Positions 1 through 11,903 of a DNA stretch of 64,000 nucleotides are shown in pieces. A program made the position numbers and the translations under genes. Position 1 is the stretch's first letter. The number at the start of each line of letters is the position of its first letter. The notes beneath the pieces were generated by a model. It worked only from the letters and a program-made list of their open reading frames with translations. It was not told the DNA's origin and made no database searches. The DNA is from Collybiopsis luxurians FD-317 M1 (lineage: Eukaryota; Basidiomycota; Agaricomycetes; Agaricales; Omphalotaceae). The stretch lies in the NCBI GenBank assembly GCA_000827265.1, contig KN834794.1, positions 345,271 to 409,270 of the forward strand, read 5' to 3'.

Positions 1-106
1 ACCGACTCACCGATGCACTTAAAGAAATGGCTCCGTTCCTCGTGTCAATCCTGGAGCTTTGAGTTTTTTACTATAAGGCGATCCCCAAAGGTCAACGCTC
101 GTCGAA

Positions 107-2703
107 ATGTCCAGTCACTACTCATTGCGTCGACAGGGCCATCCGCCTCCGCCGGGTCTTGTCCCGCTCGAAGATGATGTCAATAATGATGATGTGGAGA
201 TGCGAGAAATGAATAGAGGGAAAAAGAGTAATGGGAAGCAGGTTGTGGAACCAGTAGTTCAACCTTCGCGTTCGGACGAAGAGCAGACCGTGTCTTGGGA
301 CGGACCCAATGATCCAAATAACCCGCAAAACTTTTCTTTTGGCAAAAAGTGCACCATTACTTTTGTCATTTGCCTCCTAACCATTAATACGTACTTGTCA
401 ATTCTTGTCGATTTGACCTTCGACCTGATTTTTTGATTCCAGGACTTTTGCCTCCTCGGCCCCTGCCATTGCGGCCGGACGGTTGGTAGAACGATTCGAT
501 ATTAGTAGAGAAGTGGCCAATCTGGTCACTACGCTTTTCTTACTGGGATATGTTCTTGGCGTAATGACTCTTCCTTAGATTCAAAGGCTCTACAACCCGT
601 CTAACCTTCCTTTATTTTCTAGCCGGTTTTCTGGGGATCTGGGAGCGAAATTTTTGGACGGAAACGTGTCATATTACTGTCTATGACCTGCTACACCATC
701 CTTTTTGTCGGTCATGCCCTAGCTACCAATATCCAGACCGTTCTTATATTGCGATTTCTTTCTGGTGCATTTGGAGTCGCACCTCTCATCACAAGTGGGG
801 GTACGCCCTCTCTCTGTGCTTTTTTTTCACGGATGAATTGATTTGACTGGTTCTTAGGTCTCCTTGGTACGCTTCTTGATTCTGTAGACTGTAAACGCAC
901 TCATCTTGCGGCCCCATGCGTGGCGAATTTTAGCTGATATCTGGGACGCTAGAGGAAGGTCATATGCGGTCAATCTCTTCGCCGGCTGTGTCTTTTTAGG
1001 GCCTTCTATTGGTCCCCTAGTCGTGAGTATCATGATTATCCGAATAATCAAGCAAAGGCGTACTGAGGGACTTACTCTAGATTGGTTTGTAAGTGGTCGA
1101 CATGCTTGTGGCAATAGTCCTGTTTTGAACTCGTAACCTGCACTTTCATAGCGCTGCCGCTGATCCTCGCCTTGGATGGGAATGGGTTTATTGGATCTGT
1201 TTAATCTTTGCTGGGGCTTGCACATTTCTGGCTTTCTTCTTATTGCCGGAGACGTTTGCCCCAGTTCTTCTTGCCCAAAAGGTCAGTAGTACGCATTTTC
1301 GGGTAGACTTGTAATCGCTGGTTGATCTCCGAGTTTAACCTTCGTATCTAGGCCAAGCGTCTGCGCTCCGAAGATCCAATAAATAATGCCAACATGTTCG
1401 CACCTCATGACAAGCTAGACAAGTCTCTTCGCGGTGTTGCGTCGCGCACTGTTGTTCATCCTTGGAGAATGATGGCAAATGAACCCATCCTTATGTTGCT
1501 AACCGTATATATGGCTCTCTTATACGGTGTTTTGTATGCCCGTGAGCGAGTGATAACGTTACACTAGATTCAACCTTCTAATCCACTTCACAGTGTTCGA
1601 GGCTTTCCCGGTTATCTTTGCTGTCCATCGAGGATTCACTGTCACTCAGACGGGGCTTATATTCATCGGCATTGGAATAGGTGGTGTCTTGACGACTCTT
1701 CTCAACATGTATTTCGCAACAAGGGTAAATAAGATAATTCCGAGATGGAAAGGTTTTCCACCTGCGGAAGTAAGACTTCCGCCTGCTATGATTGGATCTG
1801 TGATGCTGGTGGTCAGCGCGTACGACATCCTCACTTTTTTCTACCTCTATTCAACATTGACGCTTCCGTTTTCAGTCTCTGGATGGGTTGGACTGGATAT
1901 TATACGCAAGTGCCTTGGTATGTGCCCGCCATAAGTACGGTCTTTGTCGGCATGGCACTTTCCTTAATCTTCATTGCGTTAATTGTGAGTTAAATCTGGT
2001 TATCCTTGTCTCTTCACTCATTGAACGAGGACTTCACTTCAGGTTTATATTGTCGACACCTATCTGTCAGTATTGGTTTGAGGTGCTTCTTGACTTTTAA
2101 TGCTCACGTAGACTCTTTCTCCAGGATGTACTCAGCCTCTGCCCTCGCTAGTAGTACCATGATACGGTCGGCAGTAGCAGCCGCGTTCCCCCTATTCACA
2201 ACGCAGATGTATAATAACCTGGGTATCCAGTGGGCTTCGACGTTAATTGCGTTGATTTCGTTGCTCATGGCCCCGATTCCCTTCTTGTTCTACAAATACG
2301 GAGCTAAAATTCGTGAGCGTAGTAAGTTTGCACCCTGCTTGGTAAGTCCACTTCATGGCTTTATATATTCGTTATCGTCTTACTGTGACTTGGGCGTCAG
2401 GATCTCAAAATCGCCAAGCAACTTGCAGAAGAGGAAGCAGAAAAAGTACGGGTTAGATTCAGTCTTTGTTTCTCTTATCTGACGGCACTCTAGACACGAA
2501 TTTCTGGTTCTTCAGGTCGAACCGTCAACCCCGCTGCAGTCGAAGAGGCTCGGATCGAGGCTGGCTCTTCTAATGCGGCCTTGGCTGAAAGCATTCAAGG
2601 GCTCACTAGTACCCTCAACGAATTCCAAGACCTTTTGCGGGAGGCCATTTCCGCTTACAGGAGCTCTGGATCTGGCGCTCAGAATCTTGCCCATGCTGTG
2701 TAA
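107..2703 (+). CDS. MFS transporter, DHA1 (drug/polyamine:H+ antiporter) type
   Basis: Plasma-membrane proton-coupled exporter of the 12-TM DHA1 class, predicted 613 aa. Exons: 107-390, 443-560, 623-800, 858-866, 934-1022, 1081-1088, 1152-1281, 1352-1541, 1594-1819, 1876-1984, 2043-2065, 2125-2341, 2401-2451, 2494-2703; all phases close. The cytosolic N-terminus of about 90 residues ends in the family hallmark SWDGPNDPNNPQNF before TM1. A GSGSEIFGRKR loop (motif A region) follows TM2, and GPSIGPLV matches motif C of antiporters. Exons 4 (9 nt) and 6 (8 nt) are micro-exons; including them restores the family sequences SGGLLADIWD and GPLVIGFAAADPRLGW. The C-terminal tail of about 70 residues is hydrophilic. 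Substrate cannot be inferred. Family assignment is firm; exact exon ends are hand-made. Confidence 0.88.
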
Positions 2704-4098
2704 TGAACATTAATTATTTCTACCTTCCGCGTATTGTACTTTAGGTTTATGGAATACGTTACGCTTTTCCTTCACGACTCGAATGCTAGATTTTTTTCAG
2801 AAGGAGATGCACCGGGGTCCAGGAAGAACGGCAGGATATGCGTTAAGAAGACAGATACCAGAGCGAACGAACATTCAATAATGCATACTACGTAGATGTC
2901 TATATATTACTAGTATCGATGAAGAAAAAAGTACCGCGGCCGTAGATTTCGGTGATCCGTACGAAAAGGACGGGAGAACTGAAAACAAATGAATTAGGAA
3001 GCAGGCGAAGAAATGAAGATCTACTGAATATTTCAGTTCGCTTTCGTACGACTACATATTTCCTGATTTAACTTTTCATTTCTTTTTACTCATACTGAAT
3101 TGTATCTGAATTGTTAGAGCCAAAGAATTTCGTTTCAAAACGGTTTACATGATAAGGTTCGCACTTATTCTCTGTAATTACAATATAGGCAGGCATAACT
3201 TTATAAGCATCTTGTAGAATTGCTCGACTGGTGCTTCCTTCCCATCATCATGGTACGTCATTTGTCCCACGAGCGCTTCGAATCCTCGATCATTTGTATT
3301 TGAATTTGGGACTTCTTGCAAGACGTCGAAGCCACTTATGCCGACGGCTCAAGGATTTTAGTAAGTCTCGGTGTTTAGGGCGGATGCTTAATACTAAGGT
3401 GGGCCCTACATAGAAGGACCTGGGCAACCGTTGGAATCAAGTCATAGCCACGCTTTCAGTCTAGCCTTTTCCCAGTTTCTCCCATCTCCCGCTCTTCCCG
3501 TTCGCAAAGCCAAAGGTCAGTGACGAGATGCTCGGTTCAGGGCGGGGAGTGACAGTTCTTGACTCAATTCGGTCAAGTCTACATCAAGGCTGTACAGGGT
3601 TGTACAGGGTTGTACATTCTATAAGTACAGAGTTGCGCAGTATGTACCGCCACAAAGATTAGCGCCGTCATAGTTACATGTACCTGAAACTGGGGGAAAA
3701 CCTAAGGAGATGTGTACCAATGTATTAGTTAATTATCCCCAACGGTGAATGCACGCGGGGAACAAAACAGCGGGAAAGGAACAATGGAAAAGCGCAAGTC
3801 GGGATTGTCCAGAAGTTTGAATATATTAAAACGGAGTTCGCCCGTAGTAACAGGTATTAACGTGCAAAGCAGATCGATAGAAGAGATCGGAGCAGGCTTT
3901 CTGTCAGTGTCAGTGTCAGATTGGGCGGGGAGGGAATGTAAACATAGTATAGATTATGAAGTAGACGGAGGGTAACCTGGGTCCTCAGGCCTCAAAGGCC
4001 AAAGGGTACAGCCGATGCGGTAGGAGATTATCGAATGCGACTAGGATACTACAATATAGCGCCTATCATTTTCCACCTCTTCCTTCTTATCCTCCCGT
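2704..4098. other. Intergenic region between transporter and FAD oxidase
   Basis: No convincing coding signal. It holds the downstream region of the transporter and the upstream region of the FAD oxidase. A short tandem TGTACAGGGT repeat (about 2.5 copies) lies at 3591-3616, and a GTCAGT triplication near 3903-3918. The last 300 bp are partly conserved with the region upstream of the second FAD oxidase (about 42,340-42,598), including a shared CTACAATATAG just before the start codons, so they probably contain the promoter. Confidence 0.5.
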
Positions 4099-6674
4099 AT
4101 GAGCTTGGTTCTTCTTTCGCTTGCGCTCGCGGTACCCACCGTTTACGCCACAGTTCCTACAATAAGTGATTGGAATGCACTCAACAATACTGTCGGAGGT
4201 CGTCTTTTCACGGCCATACCTTTTGCATCTTCCTGTTTTTCTGAGGTTGACGGTCGTACTGTGACCCCCCTCCAAGAACAATGCGATATCATTCAGCAAC
4301 ACTATTCTAATGCCACTTTCCGATCAAGTCAATTCAATAATTTCATGAACACGCAGTGGGAATCATGCATGAGCACGAACGAGCAGTGCGCTCTGGATGC
4401 TTCGAATGCTAGCGATTCCTTGGCTTGGACTGATTTCCCTTGCGAACAAGGAAGTATCGCACCGTATTATGTACGTGTATCGGATCGTCATCTTTAAGTT
4501 ATAGAGCTAATGTTAGTGGTAAATCTACCATTTCACAGATTGATATCCGAAACTACACAGATATTCAATCTGCATTCAATTTTTCTAATGCTACTGGAGT
4601 ACCTTTATCAATTAAGAACTCCGGACACGATTATTTTGGTCGTTCGAGCGTCGCTGGATCATTGGGATTATGGGTTAGTTTAAAACCCTAAATAATACGT
4701 TGAAAATGAGCTTAACTTCTCCTAAAGACTCGAAATTTGGAGCAGGTAACCGACTCTGCGGATTCATTGTCTTTCATACTTATCCTTCCGAAAATAGATC
4801 TCTTACAACGCGTCGTTTGTCCCGGATGGAGGCAATGAATCATACCCAGCGATGACTATCGGTGTACGTGTTTTTGGACGATCCCCGGGCGATGCATCCT
4901 CAAAGAGATCTTTCTATCTAGGCTGGTGTTCCATGGGAAGACGCTTATATCTTTGCCGACTCGAACAACGTGACGATTATTGGTGGATACTCTCAGACCG
5001 TCGGGGCTAGTGGAGGGTGGCTTCTGGTGGGATTTCCTTCATCATCAGCAAACCATTTCGTGCTCAAATTTGATGCATGTAGGGCGGAGGACATAGTATT
5101 TTATCTCCCGTGTTTGGACTGGGAGTCGACCGAGTGGTGAGCTTCCGATTTATATCCTTTTGAGATTGCGATGGAGTCCAACTTTGTCTCCTTTGAAGTT
5201 ACAATTCAAACTTGTTACACCCGATGGCGAATACCGTACTGCCAATGCCTACACTAATCCCGACTTGTTCTGGGCTCTCAAGGGCGGAGGAGGAGGCACC
5301 TTTGGTGTGGTAACTGAGAGTACTACTCTAGTGGAGCCACGAGCGATACCTCTTCAAGTGTAAGGGAGCTGTTGAGTTTTTGAGCTGTCGAGTGTAGCTG
5401 ATGGTTCACTATCAGAGCCGCTTTCTCATTCAATGCAACTACCAACACCAGCGTTGACTTCCTCGCACTCCTTGCTGAGAACTCTCTTCAATGGGCCGAG
5501 CAAGGATGGGGAGGCCATTTAAAAGTGAGTTGGCACAAATATCATTGTCACGCCGACTCAAACTTTTCCCGTCCACTGCCAAATAGTTGAACGGACTAAT
5601 CAGCGTCAATCCTCTCCTCAATCTTGAGCAGGCACAGGAATCCATGCAAAATATCACCGACTTTGTTCAGAGCCATAATGGAACTGGGGTGGTCGAAACT
5701 GTATCCAGTTGGTACGAGTTTTTCGTGAAGTATGTTCTTACTGCTCAAGAGGTGAGCATCGATTGTCTTTCATGGAGAAGATAACCATGATTGCTGATCT
5801 CACGCGATGTGCACTCTGTACCATAGCCCATAGGGATTGATGCGGCCATCTCCAGTCGATTGATCCCTTCCTCTGTATTCGAATCTCAAGAAGCAAGGAA
5901 TGCTTTGGTCGAAACTATCGCTAATGCGGCGCCGTATTTCCTGACAATCAGTACTGTGACGCCATTTATCTACAATAACTATACAGAAAACTCAACCAGC
6001 GTTACTCCCGCTTGGCGGGATGCTGTGTGGCATGTGCGTGTCTGTTTCTAGCAGTCGTCCTTTCCGTCTTTCGTTAATCTTTCATATATCGACTAGTTCC
6101 TCTTTGCTGATTTGTGGTCATGGAACACCACTACCGACGGAAAGATCGCGGTGTTCCAAACTCTGAACAACCTGACGGCTGCCCTCACTGATATAGCGCC
6201 TGATTCTGGAGCGTACTTGGTAAGAGACTTCAACCAATTGCCTTTCTGTTCAATGAATCAGATACCATTGCCATTTTTTTCTAACTTTTGATGATTAGAA
6301 CGAAGCTAATGTCTATGAGCCTGATTGGGAACGTACGTCATAGCTTACGATGCATCTGACGAGTTTCCGATCGCTGATATTTTCCGCTTTGACTTTCCAT
6401 TTTGGATCTACAGATGCCTTCTGGGGTGATAATTACCCGCAACTTTTGGCTGTCAAGCAGAAATAGTAAGATAAAGTTCCATATATGCGATGAAGTGAGG
6501 GACTCTGATATGATTTATCTGCAGTGATCCTGCAGGGCTTCTCGATTGTTGGAGATGCGGTGAGTTCAATGTCCTCCTGAGCGGTAGTTCATTTTTTTCA
6601 ATCGTGTATCTGTTTTAGTGGGTTGGAAAGGCGGGAATGATAGCGTATCGCAGTGCTATCCGGCTTTAGATTAG
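4099..6674 (+). CDS. Secreted FAD-linked oxidase (berberine-bridge/isoamyl-alcohol-oxidase-like), copy 1
   Basis: Extracellular flavoprotein oxidase of the PCMH-type FAD/BBE family, predicted 563 aa. Fifteen exons: 4099-4470, 4539-4673, 4728-4745, 4798-4863, 4922-5026, 5083-5136, 5199-5359, 5416-5524, 5587-5751, 5827-6033, 6097-6219, 6299-6332, 6414-6465, 6525-6559, 6619-6674. Signal peptide about residues 1-18. The FAD domain has the [12 protein letters not shown] motif; His154 is the likely flavin-attaching residue by family analogy. It is followed by [14 protein letters not shown] and GGGHS at 233-237. The Cys of bicovalent BBE enzymes is absent from this segment, so single histidyl attachment is inferred. 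The BBE C-terminal motif [18 protein letters not shown] is present. Many N-glycosylation sequons. Substrate unknown; the nearest characterised fungal relatives oxidise alcohols. A same-structure paralogue lies at 42,599-45,148. Confidence 0.87.
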
Positions 6675-8298
6675 ATTTAAATTAAGCTAGTCATATGATT
6701 ATTACTATTCCCTGCATTTACTGAAATCCGTGACTAAAAGGGTAAGTAGTGGTTAGAGATATGGCCCGCGCCACTCATCCAGCACCAGAGCGGTAACCAG
6801 TATCGAATCTTAAGCCGCATTCCGGGGTAGTTGTGTACTCGCCGTCATTCGGTCTCATAAACGAAAAAGGCGACTGGATTACGCCCGCTTGGGACGCTGC
6901 GGCTGGGCACTACTTCCGTAGCATCTTCAGCCTCCATTTTATCAAAAATAACGATTCTCCAATGTTCTTCTCATCTTTCTTCTTCACTCGCTCTCAACGG
7001 GTAGCTATACAAAATTCAAGCTCAAAGCTCTTCCGGTCCTTTGTGAGATTCGAAAACTTCGTCGAGTGGCCATGTTTAGATCCACTAAAATTGACGCCTT
7101 CGAGTCCTGTTAGAAGAGACGAATCAACCAAGCACTCCCCTGAAATCCCGCGGGTGGGTTGCTGATTAAACTGGTCTGGCGAGGTCAAGCTTTGGACCTT
7201 GAAGCTGTTTTGCTTGTCGATCCTGTCAGATATAGCCGCGAATGGCCAACGCCATTATGCAAGCGCGGATCATCTCCAGAATTCACGTCGGAAACCGTCA
7301 GGGCGAGTTCAGGAGGATTCTGCACTTTTGACGGAATGTCGGATCGATTTGGTATAAGCTTAACTTCGTAGTGATACGGTGCGTTTACGAGGTGTCTGAC
7401 AGCTCTCGTAGCCACTCTTGTTCGCAACGCCGTGTATATCATTATTATTGCTGGGATGCGATTTGAAACAGTATCCGTTAAGAAAAATGTTCGGGAATTT
7501 TCCACCTACTTATTGTGTTTACCGATTCCTATCCCAATGTATCTAGCGGAGATATGTGATGACAATGTGTCCGTCAGACGATGCGAATCTCGATTACCAC
7601 TATGGGAAACTGGGAGAGCCGGTCCATCCGGGAGAAGCAGAAAGAGCCAAAAAAGTAGGTATTTGACGCTGAGAATCTTCCCTTTTCGTCTCATAGACTC
7701 ACTCTTCGGAGGGAGCAAGCAACTTCTCGCCGCTCGGCACTTGTGCCGTAACGAGTCTTCGGTACCGTCGTGATACCGTCTTGATACCCCTGGTCGACCT
7801 ATTGCTGGATGTCAAATATCGGCAAAATTTATCTTGCGGGTATCTGGTACGTATGTGATAGGATTCAGGGAATGAGCTGAACTCATAATCATAGAGCTTT
7901 TCACAAGGATCAGGACTCGCAGGCTTGGAAAGCTCCCTACAGCTTTAGAATTCAACGTTCCTGAGTACCTACAATGTACTCGTGGTATTCGGGCTTGTGA
8001 AGTAGCTGTTGTCCCGCCTGGCCATCCTGGCAGTTTATATTATCATCAACAGGATCAACAGTTCTATGCAAACCGCTGTCAGGATAATTAACTTCCTCAG
8101 GTGCCTTTGTCACTCAACCATTGAGTATCGCTTGTTACCATGTCAAGAAAGGTGAATGATTGCTCAGAATTTTTCAGAGTTGCGGTTAGTTTTCGCCTTA
8201 CGCTATAGATATGGAAGGTACAATCTACAGCTTTTGGAGATGACTTACATCGTTATATTTACTTCTTAAACTGAAGCAATGGTCGTCTGTCCTCAATC
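6675..8298. other. Intergenic; start of the peroxidase duplication unit
   Basis: No gene recognised; small open frames here lack homology or splice support. From about 7,160 the sequence is similar to about 10,830 onward. Both contain AACTGGTCTGG, CCATTATGCAA and GTCAGGGCGAGTTCAGGAGG, which shows that peroxidase copies 1 and 2 were duplicated together with more than 1 kb of upstream DNA. Confidence 0.55.
8092..8298 (+). promoter_or_regulatory. Conserved upstream block, peroxidase copy 1
   Basis: Paralogue-conserved sequence covering about 120 bp that ends about 90 bp before the start codon. It contains CTCAACCATTGAGTATCGCT and a core with TTGCGG-TTAGTTTTCGCCTTA. A second conserved string, CTTAAACTG, lies just before the ATG. 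The same ordered blocks precede all five peroxidase copies, including the pseudogenes. Promoter/5'UTR role is inferred; no transcription data. Confidence 0.5.
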
Positions 8299-10299
8299 AT
8301 GAAACTGTGTTCTCAGCCCTTGTTTGCTCCAGTTCTCATAGTTTGTGCTCTCGGTGGCCTTGTCCAAAGCTTTTCGACATTCCAATGGCCCAACCCTCTG
8401 CTAAGTTACGCGGATCAGCAACTTTATGAAGGTCCTTTGGAAGTTCTAGCGGAAGGCTGCCCTCCACGGGATAACAGCACTATACCGGCGCAATGGCTTC
8501 GCATTGTTAGTTTTCTTTGACATAAAGTGTTTTTAGTTAATCCCTTCTATCCAGGCTTATCACGACATGTCCACTCATAATGTAGATGATGGTACTGGAG
8601 GACTCGATGCTTCAATTCAATACGAACTCGATAGATCACAAGTATGCCTTTCTCATCTCCTTCCTTTTGTCTCCAGAATTTCCTTGCTTATAACTCGATA
8701 GAATGTTGGCGAAGGAATGCTTGATTCACTAAATGATTTCAATGGTTTTGGAATAGTATCTCCATTTTTTGGAAGTAAGTGTGAGCTGTTTGCCAAATTA
8801 TAACAAATGACCTAACTTCGACCCACAGTGGCAGATGTAATTGCCTTAGGAGCAGTCCTGGCAGTTGCTGGATGCGGAGGGCCTTTCGTTCCTTTCAGTG
8901 CTGGTCGTGTTGACGCTACAGAGGCTGGACCACCAACCGTCCCAGAGCCACAGCAGGATCTTGCTAGCCATACAGAGTCATTCCGTCGTCAAGGATTCAC
9001 CCCTACCGAAATGATAGCTCTTGTTGCCTGTGGACATACTTTGGGAGGAGTCAGACAGGTGGATTTTCCATTGGTTGTTACCGATAATTCAACAATCCTG
9101 CAAACTTTTGATACAACACCTGCATTTGACACCGCAGTGTAAGTGAAACCTTGCTGTTTCTAATATTTGTCCGTTTAATGAAACTTGCTACTTTTTAGTG
9201 TCTCCGAATATCTTCAAAACACCACTCAGAATCCGCTTGTTGTAGGCCCAAATGTCACAACTAGGTCGGATTTCCGTATTTTTTCTAGCGACGGAAATGT
9301 AACAATGCAAAGGTATGGCTCGTGCCTCTTGATCCCCGTCAACTAAATTGTATCTTCGATTTGCTCCAGTCTACTATCTCCGGCCAACTTCAACCAAACG
9401 TGTTCAAGCCTCTTTGAGCGAATGCTCAACACTGTCCCCAGTAATGTGAATCTTACTGACCCTATCACTGAACCGTTCGACTATCTCGTCACCGACCCTT
9501 TGTTCTCTTACCGGGATGGGTCATTGTTCATGACGACTGCTCTACGGGTGCGTACCACTATGATTAAGTGGTATGTAAAAAAAGTTAAGCGATTCCCATT
9601 TTATAGGTCATGAATAACAACCCAGGCCGTACGGTTACTCTGCTGTGGGCTGATCGACAGGGATCATCTTGCCCTCCCGCTGGTTGCTCGCAGCAATCAA
9701 AGGGCGGGCAAACTGTCTTTTTCACTATAATCGGCCAAATGCAAGGCGTTTCTGCTTTAAGATATCAGTTCAATGCCACGATTAACGCTACTTCCTCAAT
9801 CTCCAAATTTTGGTTTGAGGTGAACGAGAATGATGGATCTGAGCCAATTATTGTGGACAATGGAGGGGCAGGATTTGTGATTGAACAAGACTCGGTGTTT
9901 GTCGATGTTGTTCGAAGTGAAAATGTTTTAGTTGAGTCAGAAGACGAATTTGATGAGTTTATAAAACTTGTTGTGGCGGTATGCCTGCATTTTTTTCTTG
10001 TCTAGTTTTGCACTTGCTCATAGTTCATACAGGTCCGTGGTGACAGTGCTTCAACAAGCGCATCTGTAACTTCATTCATCCGAACTTTCAGCAGTCCTCC
10101 GTTCACGTCAACCTTCAATACTACCGATCTCCAGCTTGACGCAAGCAACCCTCCTGAAGGAGGTTACACATTTTTCACCATGAATACCACCTTTTCTACG
10201 ACGTTCTTGGATGTCACAGGAACTTCCTCGATCGGTACCGTAACCCAGAAGAATTTTGATATCAATGCGGTCAATTTCCCTTTCATTATCATCACATAA
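8299..10299 (+). CDS. Secreted haem peroxidase (plant-peroxidase superfamily), copy 1
   Basis: Intact, 8 exons, predicted 535 aa: 8299-8505, 8555-8641, 8702-8774, 8829-9138, 9199-9312, 9370-9547, 9607-9978, 10033-10299. Signal peptide about residues 1-24. Haem domain: distal WLRIAYHDM gives Arg68 and His72. The family GRVDA motif follows. Proximal ALVACGHTLGGV gives His192. These residues define H2O2-dependent one-electron oxidation. The domain mixes class I-like and class II-like features; it lacks an obvious Mn-binding or surface-Trp signature that I can assign. The C-terminal third (about residues 330-535) is a conserved, sequon-rich, beta-type-looking region (SSISKFWFEVNENDGSEP) that I do not recognise. 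First member of a five-copy array; the reducing substrate is unknown. Confidence 0.85.
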
Positions 10300-11903
10300 A
10301 ATCCTACGTCTTTCTTCGACAAGGGTATTGATGCTGTTAATAATTCTAAAACAAAGGCTTACTGAAGCGCGACGGAGTAAATAGCTACTTTTTGAATCTG
10401 AAGTGGAAAGTGTAGTTTTCTTCCAAAGATTACAGGTAGTTTGTATAATTCGGTTTGCAACCATGAACAGACTTTTGGAGTCTGAATGCGAGTGACATAG
10501 CTGAGGTGTGAAAGGAATAATTCGACAGATTTCTAGGAGTTTTTCACTGGGGAAATTTTCGAGGCACCGAGTCTCAAAATCTGTTAGATAATAAGCTATG
10601 TACACGTTAGCTTCGGTAAGTACTAGAGTAACTTACTATGACTCAGTTGTTCGAGCGGCTGCGGTATATCGTAGGTGCTGTATAGTTTATATGAAGGCTG
10701 ATAACGTGGACGGAAGCAGAGGAGAAAGGGTGAGTACTCAATAAGGAAGATGTCAAAGCTGTATGGAGCAAAGTAACTCTGTGCCTAAACAAATCAAGCA
10801 TTCCCTGCGAGTGCCATGGGTGAGTTGGTCGTTGAACTGGTCTGGCTCGGTCAAGCTTCGGGTGCTCTGTTCTGCCAGGTATAGCTGCGAAACGGCCCAA
10901 CACCATTATGCAACATCTCTCGAATCCACATCTGAAACTGTCAGGGCGAGTTCAGGAGGATTCAGCGCTTTTAACAGCATGTGTCGTCGATTTTCTAGAT
11001 CTATATAGGCTTAGCACTTCTTAATGGTACAGCCTGGTATCCGTCGTAGCCACTCTGAATAACCATGCGTTTGGGAGCTTTTTCAGTTGCTTTGTAGCAA
11101 CTTAGAAATACGGTTCCCGAATGACTCCATTAGTTTTGTTCACCTTTCCCTATCCCGATGTATAGTGACTCAAATCTCAATCACGACTTAGCCCTTGTGA
11201 ATTGGGCGATCCCGCCCATCCTAGACAAACAGGAAGGAGCCGAAAGTAGCAAAAGGGGGTGCTTACCGTTGGAAAACTTCCCATCTCGTACTCACGCTTC
11301 GAAGGGAGCAAGGGGTTGGAAGACTAAAAATATCCTCGTCGTCAGGGGGATCAGCGCTTGGGCGCTTAGGCTAGTTTTCTGTCCATGTCATCGACCCATT
11401 GATGGCTGTCAAATTTTTGAATATCGGTAAGTAAAAATTTGTTCTGCTCCTAATTCAAGAAGTGGGCTGAACTCATGGTCGTAAGTAGAGCTTTTCACAA
11501 GGATCAAGGCTTGCAGGCTTGAAAGTCACCCTACGGCTTTAGAATTCAATGTTCCTGGGTACTCACAATGCAGTCGTGCTATTCGGGCCTGGAAAGCTCT
11601 TTTTGTCCTCCCAGTAGTAGTATATCCTGGTCGTTTGTATTATTATCAACAGCATCCACATGTCTATGTATGCGAACTGCTGTCGGGATATTCAACTTCC
11701 TCAGGTGCCTTTATTACTCAACCATTGAGTATCGCTTGTTTGCATGTCAAGAAAGGTGAATCATTGCTCAGAATTTTTCAGAGTTGCGGCTAATTTTCGC
11801 CTTACCCAATAGATCTGACAGGCACAGTCTACAGCTTCTGGATATGACTTACATTGTTATAGTCACTACTTAAACTGCAGAAATGCTCGTCTAATTCCTC
11901 AGC
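10300..11903. other. Intergenic; upstream part of second duplication unit
   Basis: No gene supported. A 165-aa minus-strand open frame at 10,108-10,605 is antisense to the end of peroxidase 1 and looks spurious. From about 10,830 the sequence repeats the upstream DNA of copy 1. Confidence 0.5.
11696..11903 (+). promoter_or_regulatory. Conserved upstream block, peroxidase copy 2
   Basis: Same ordered block as in front of copy 1: CTTCCTCAGGTGCCTTTATT, CAACCATTGAGTATCGCTTG, then TTGCGGCTAATTTTCGCCTT, then TACTTAAACTGCAG near the start codon. It is well preserved although the gene is disabled, so inactivation looks recent. Confidence 0.45.

Noticed and set aside
10108..10605. 165-aa minus-strand open frame
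   Set aside because: Half of it is antisense to the last peroxidase exon, it is not maintained at the other copies, and it has no family resemblance.
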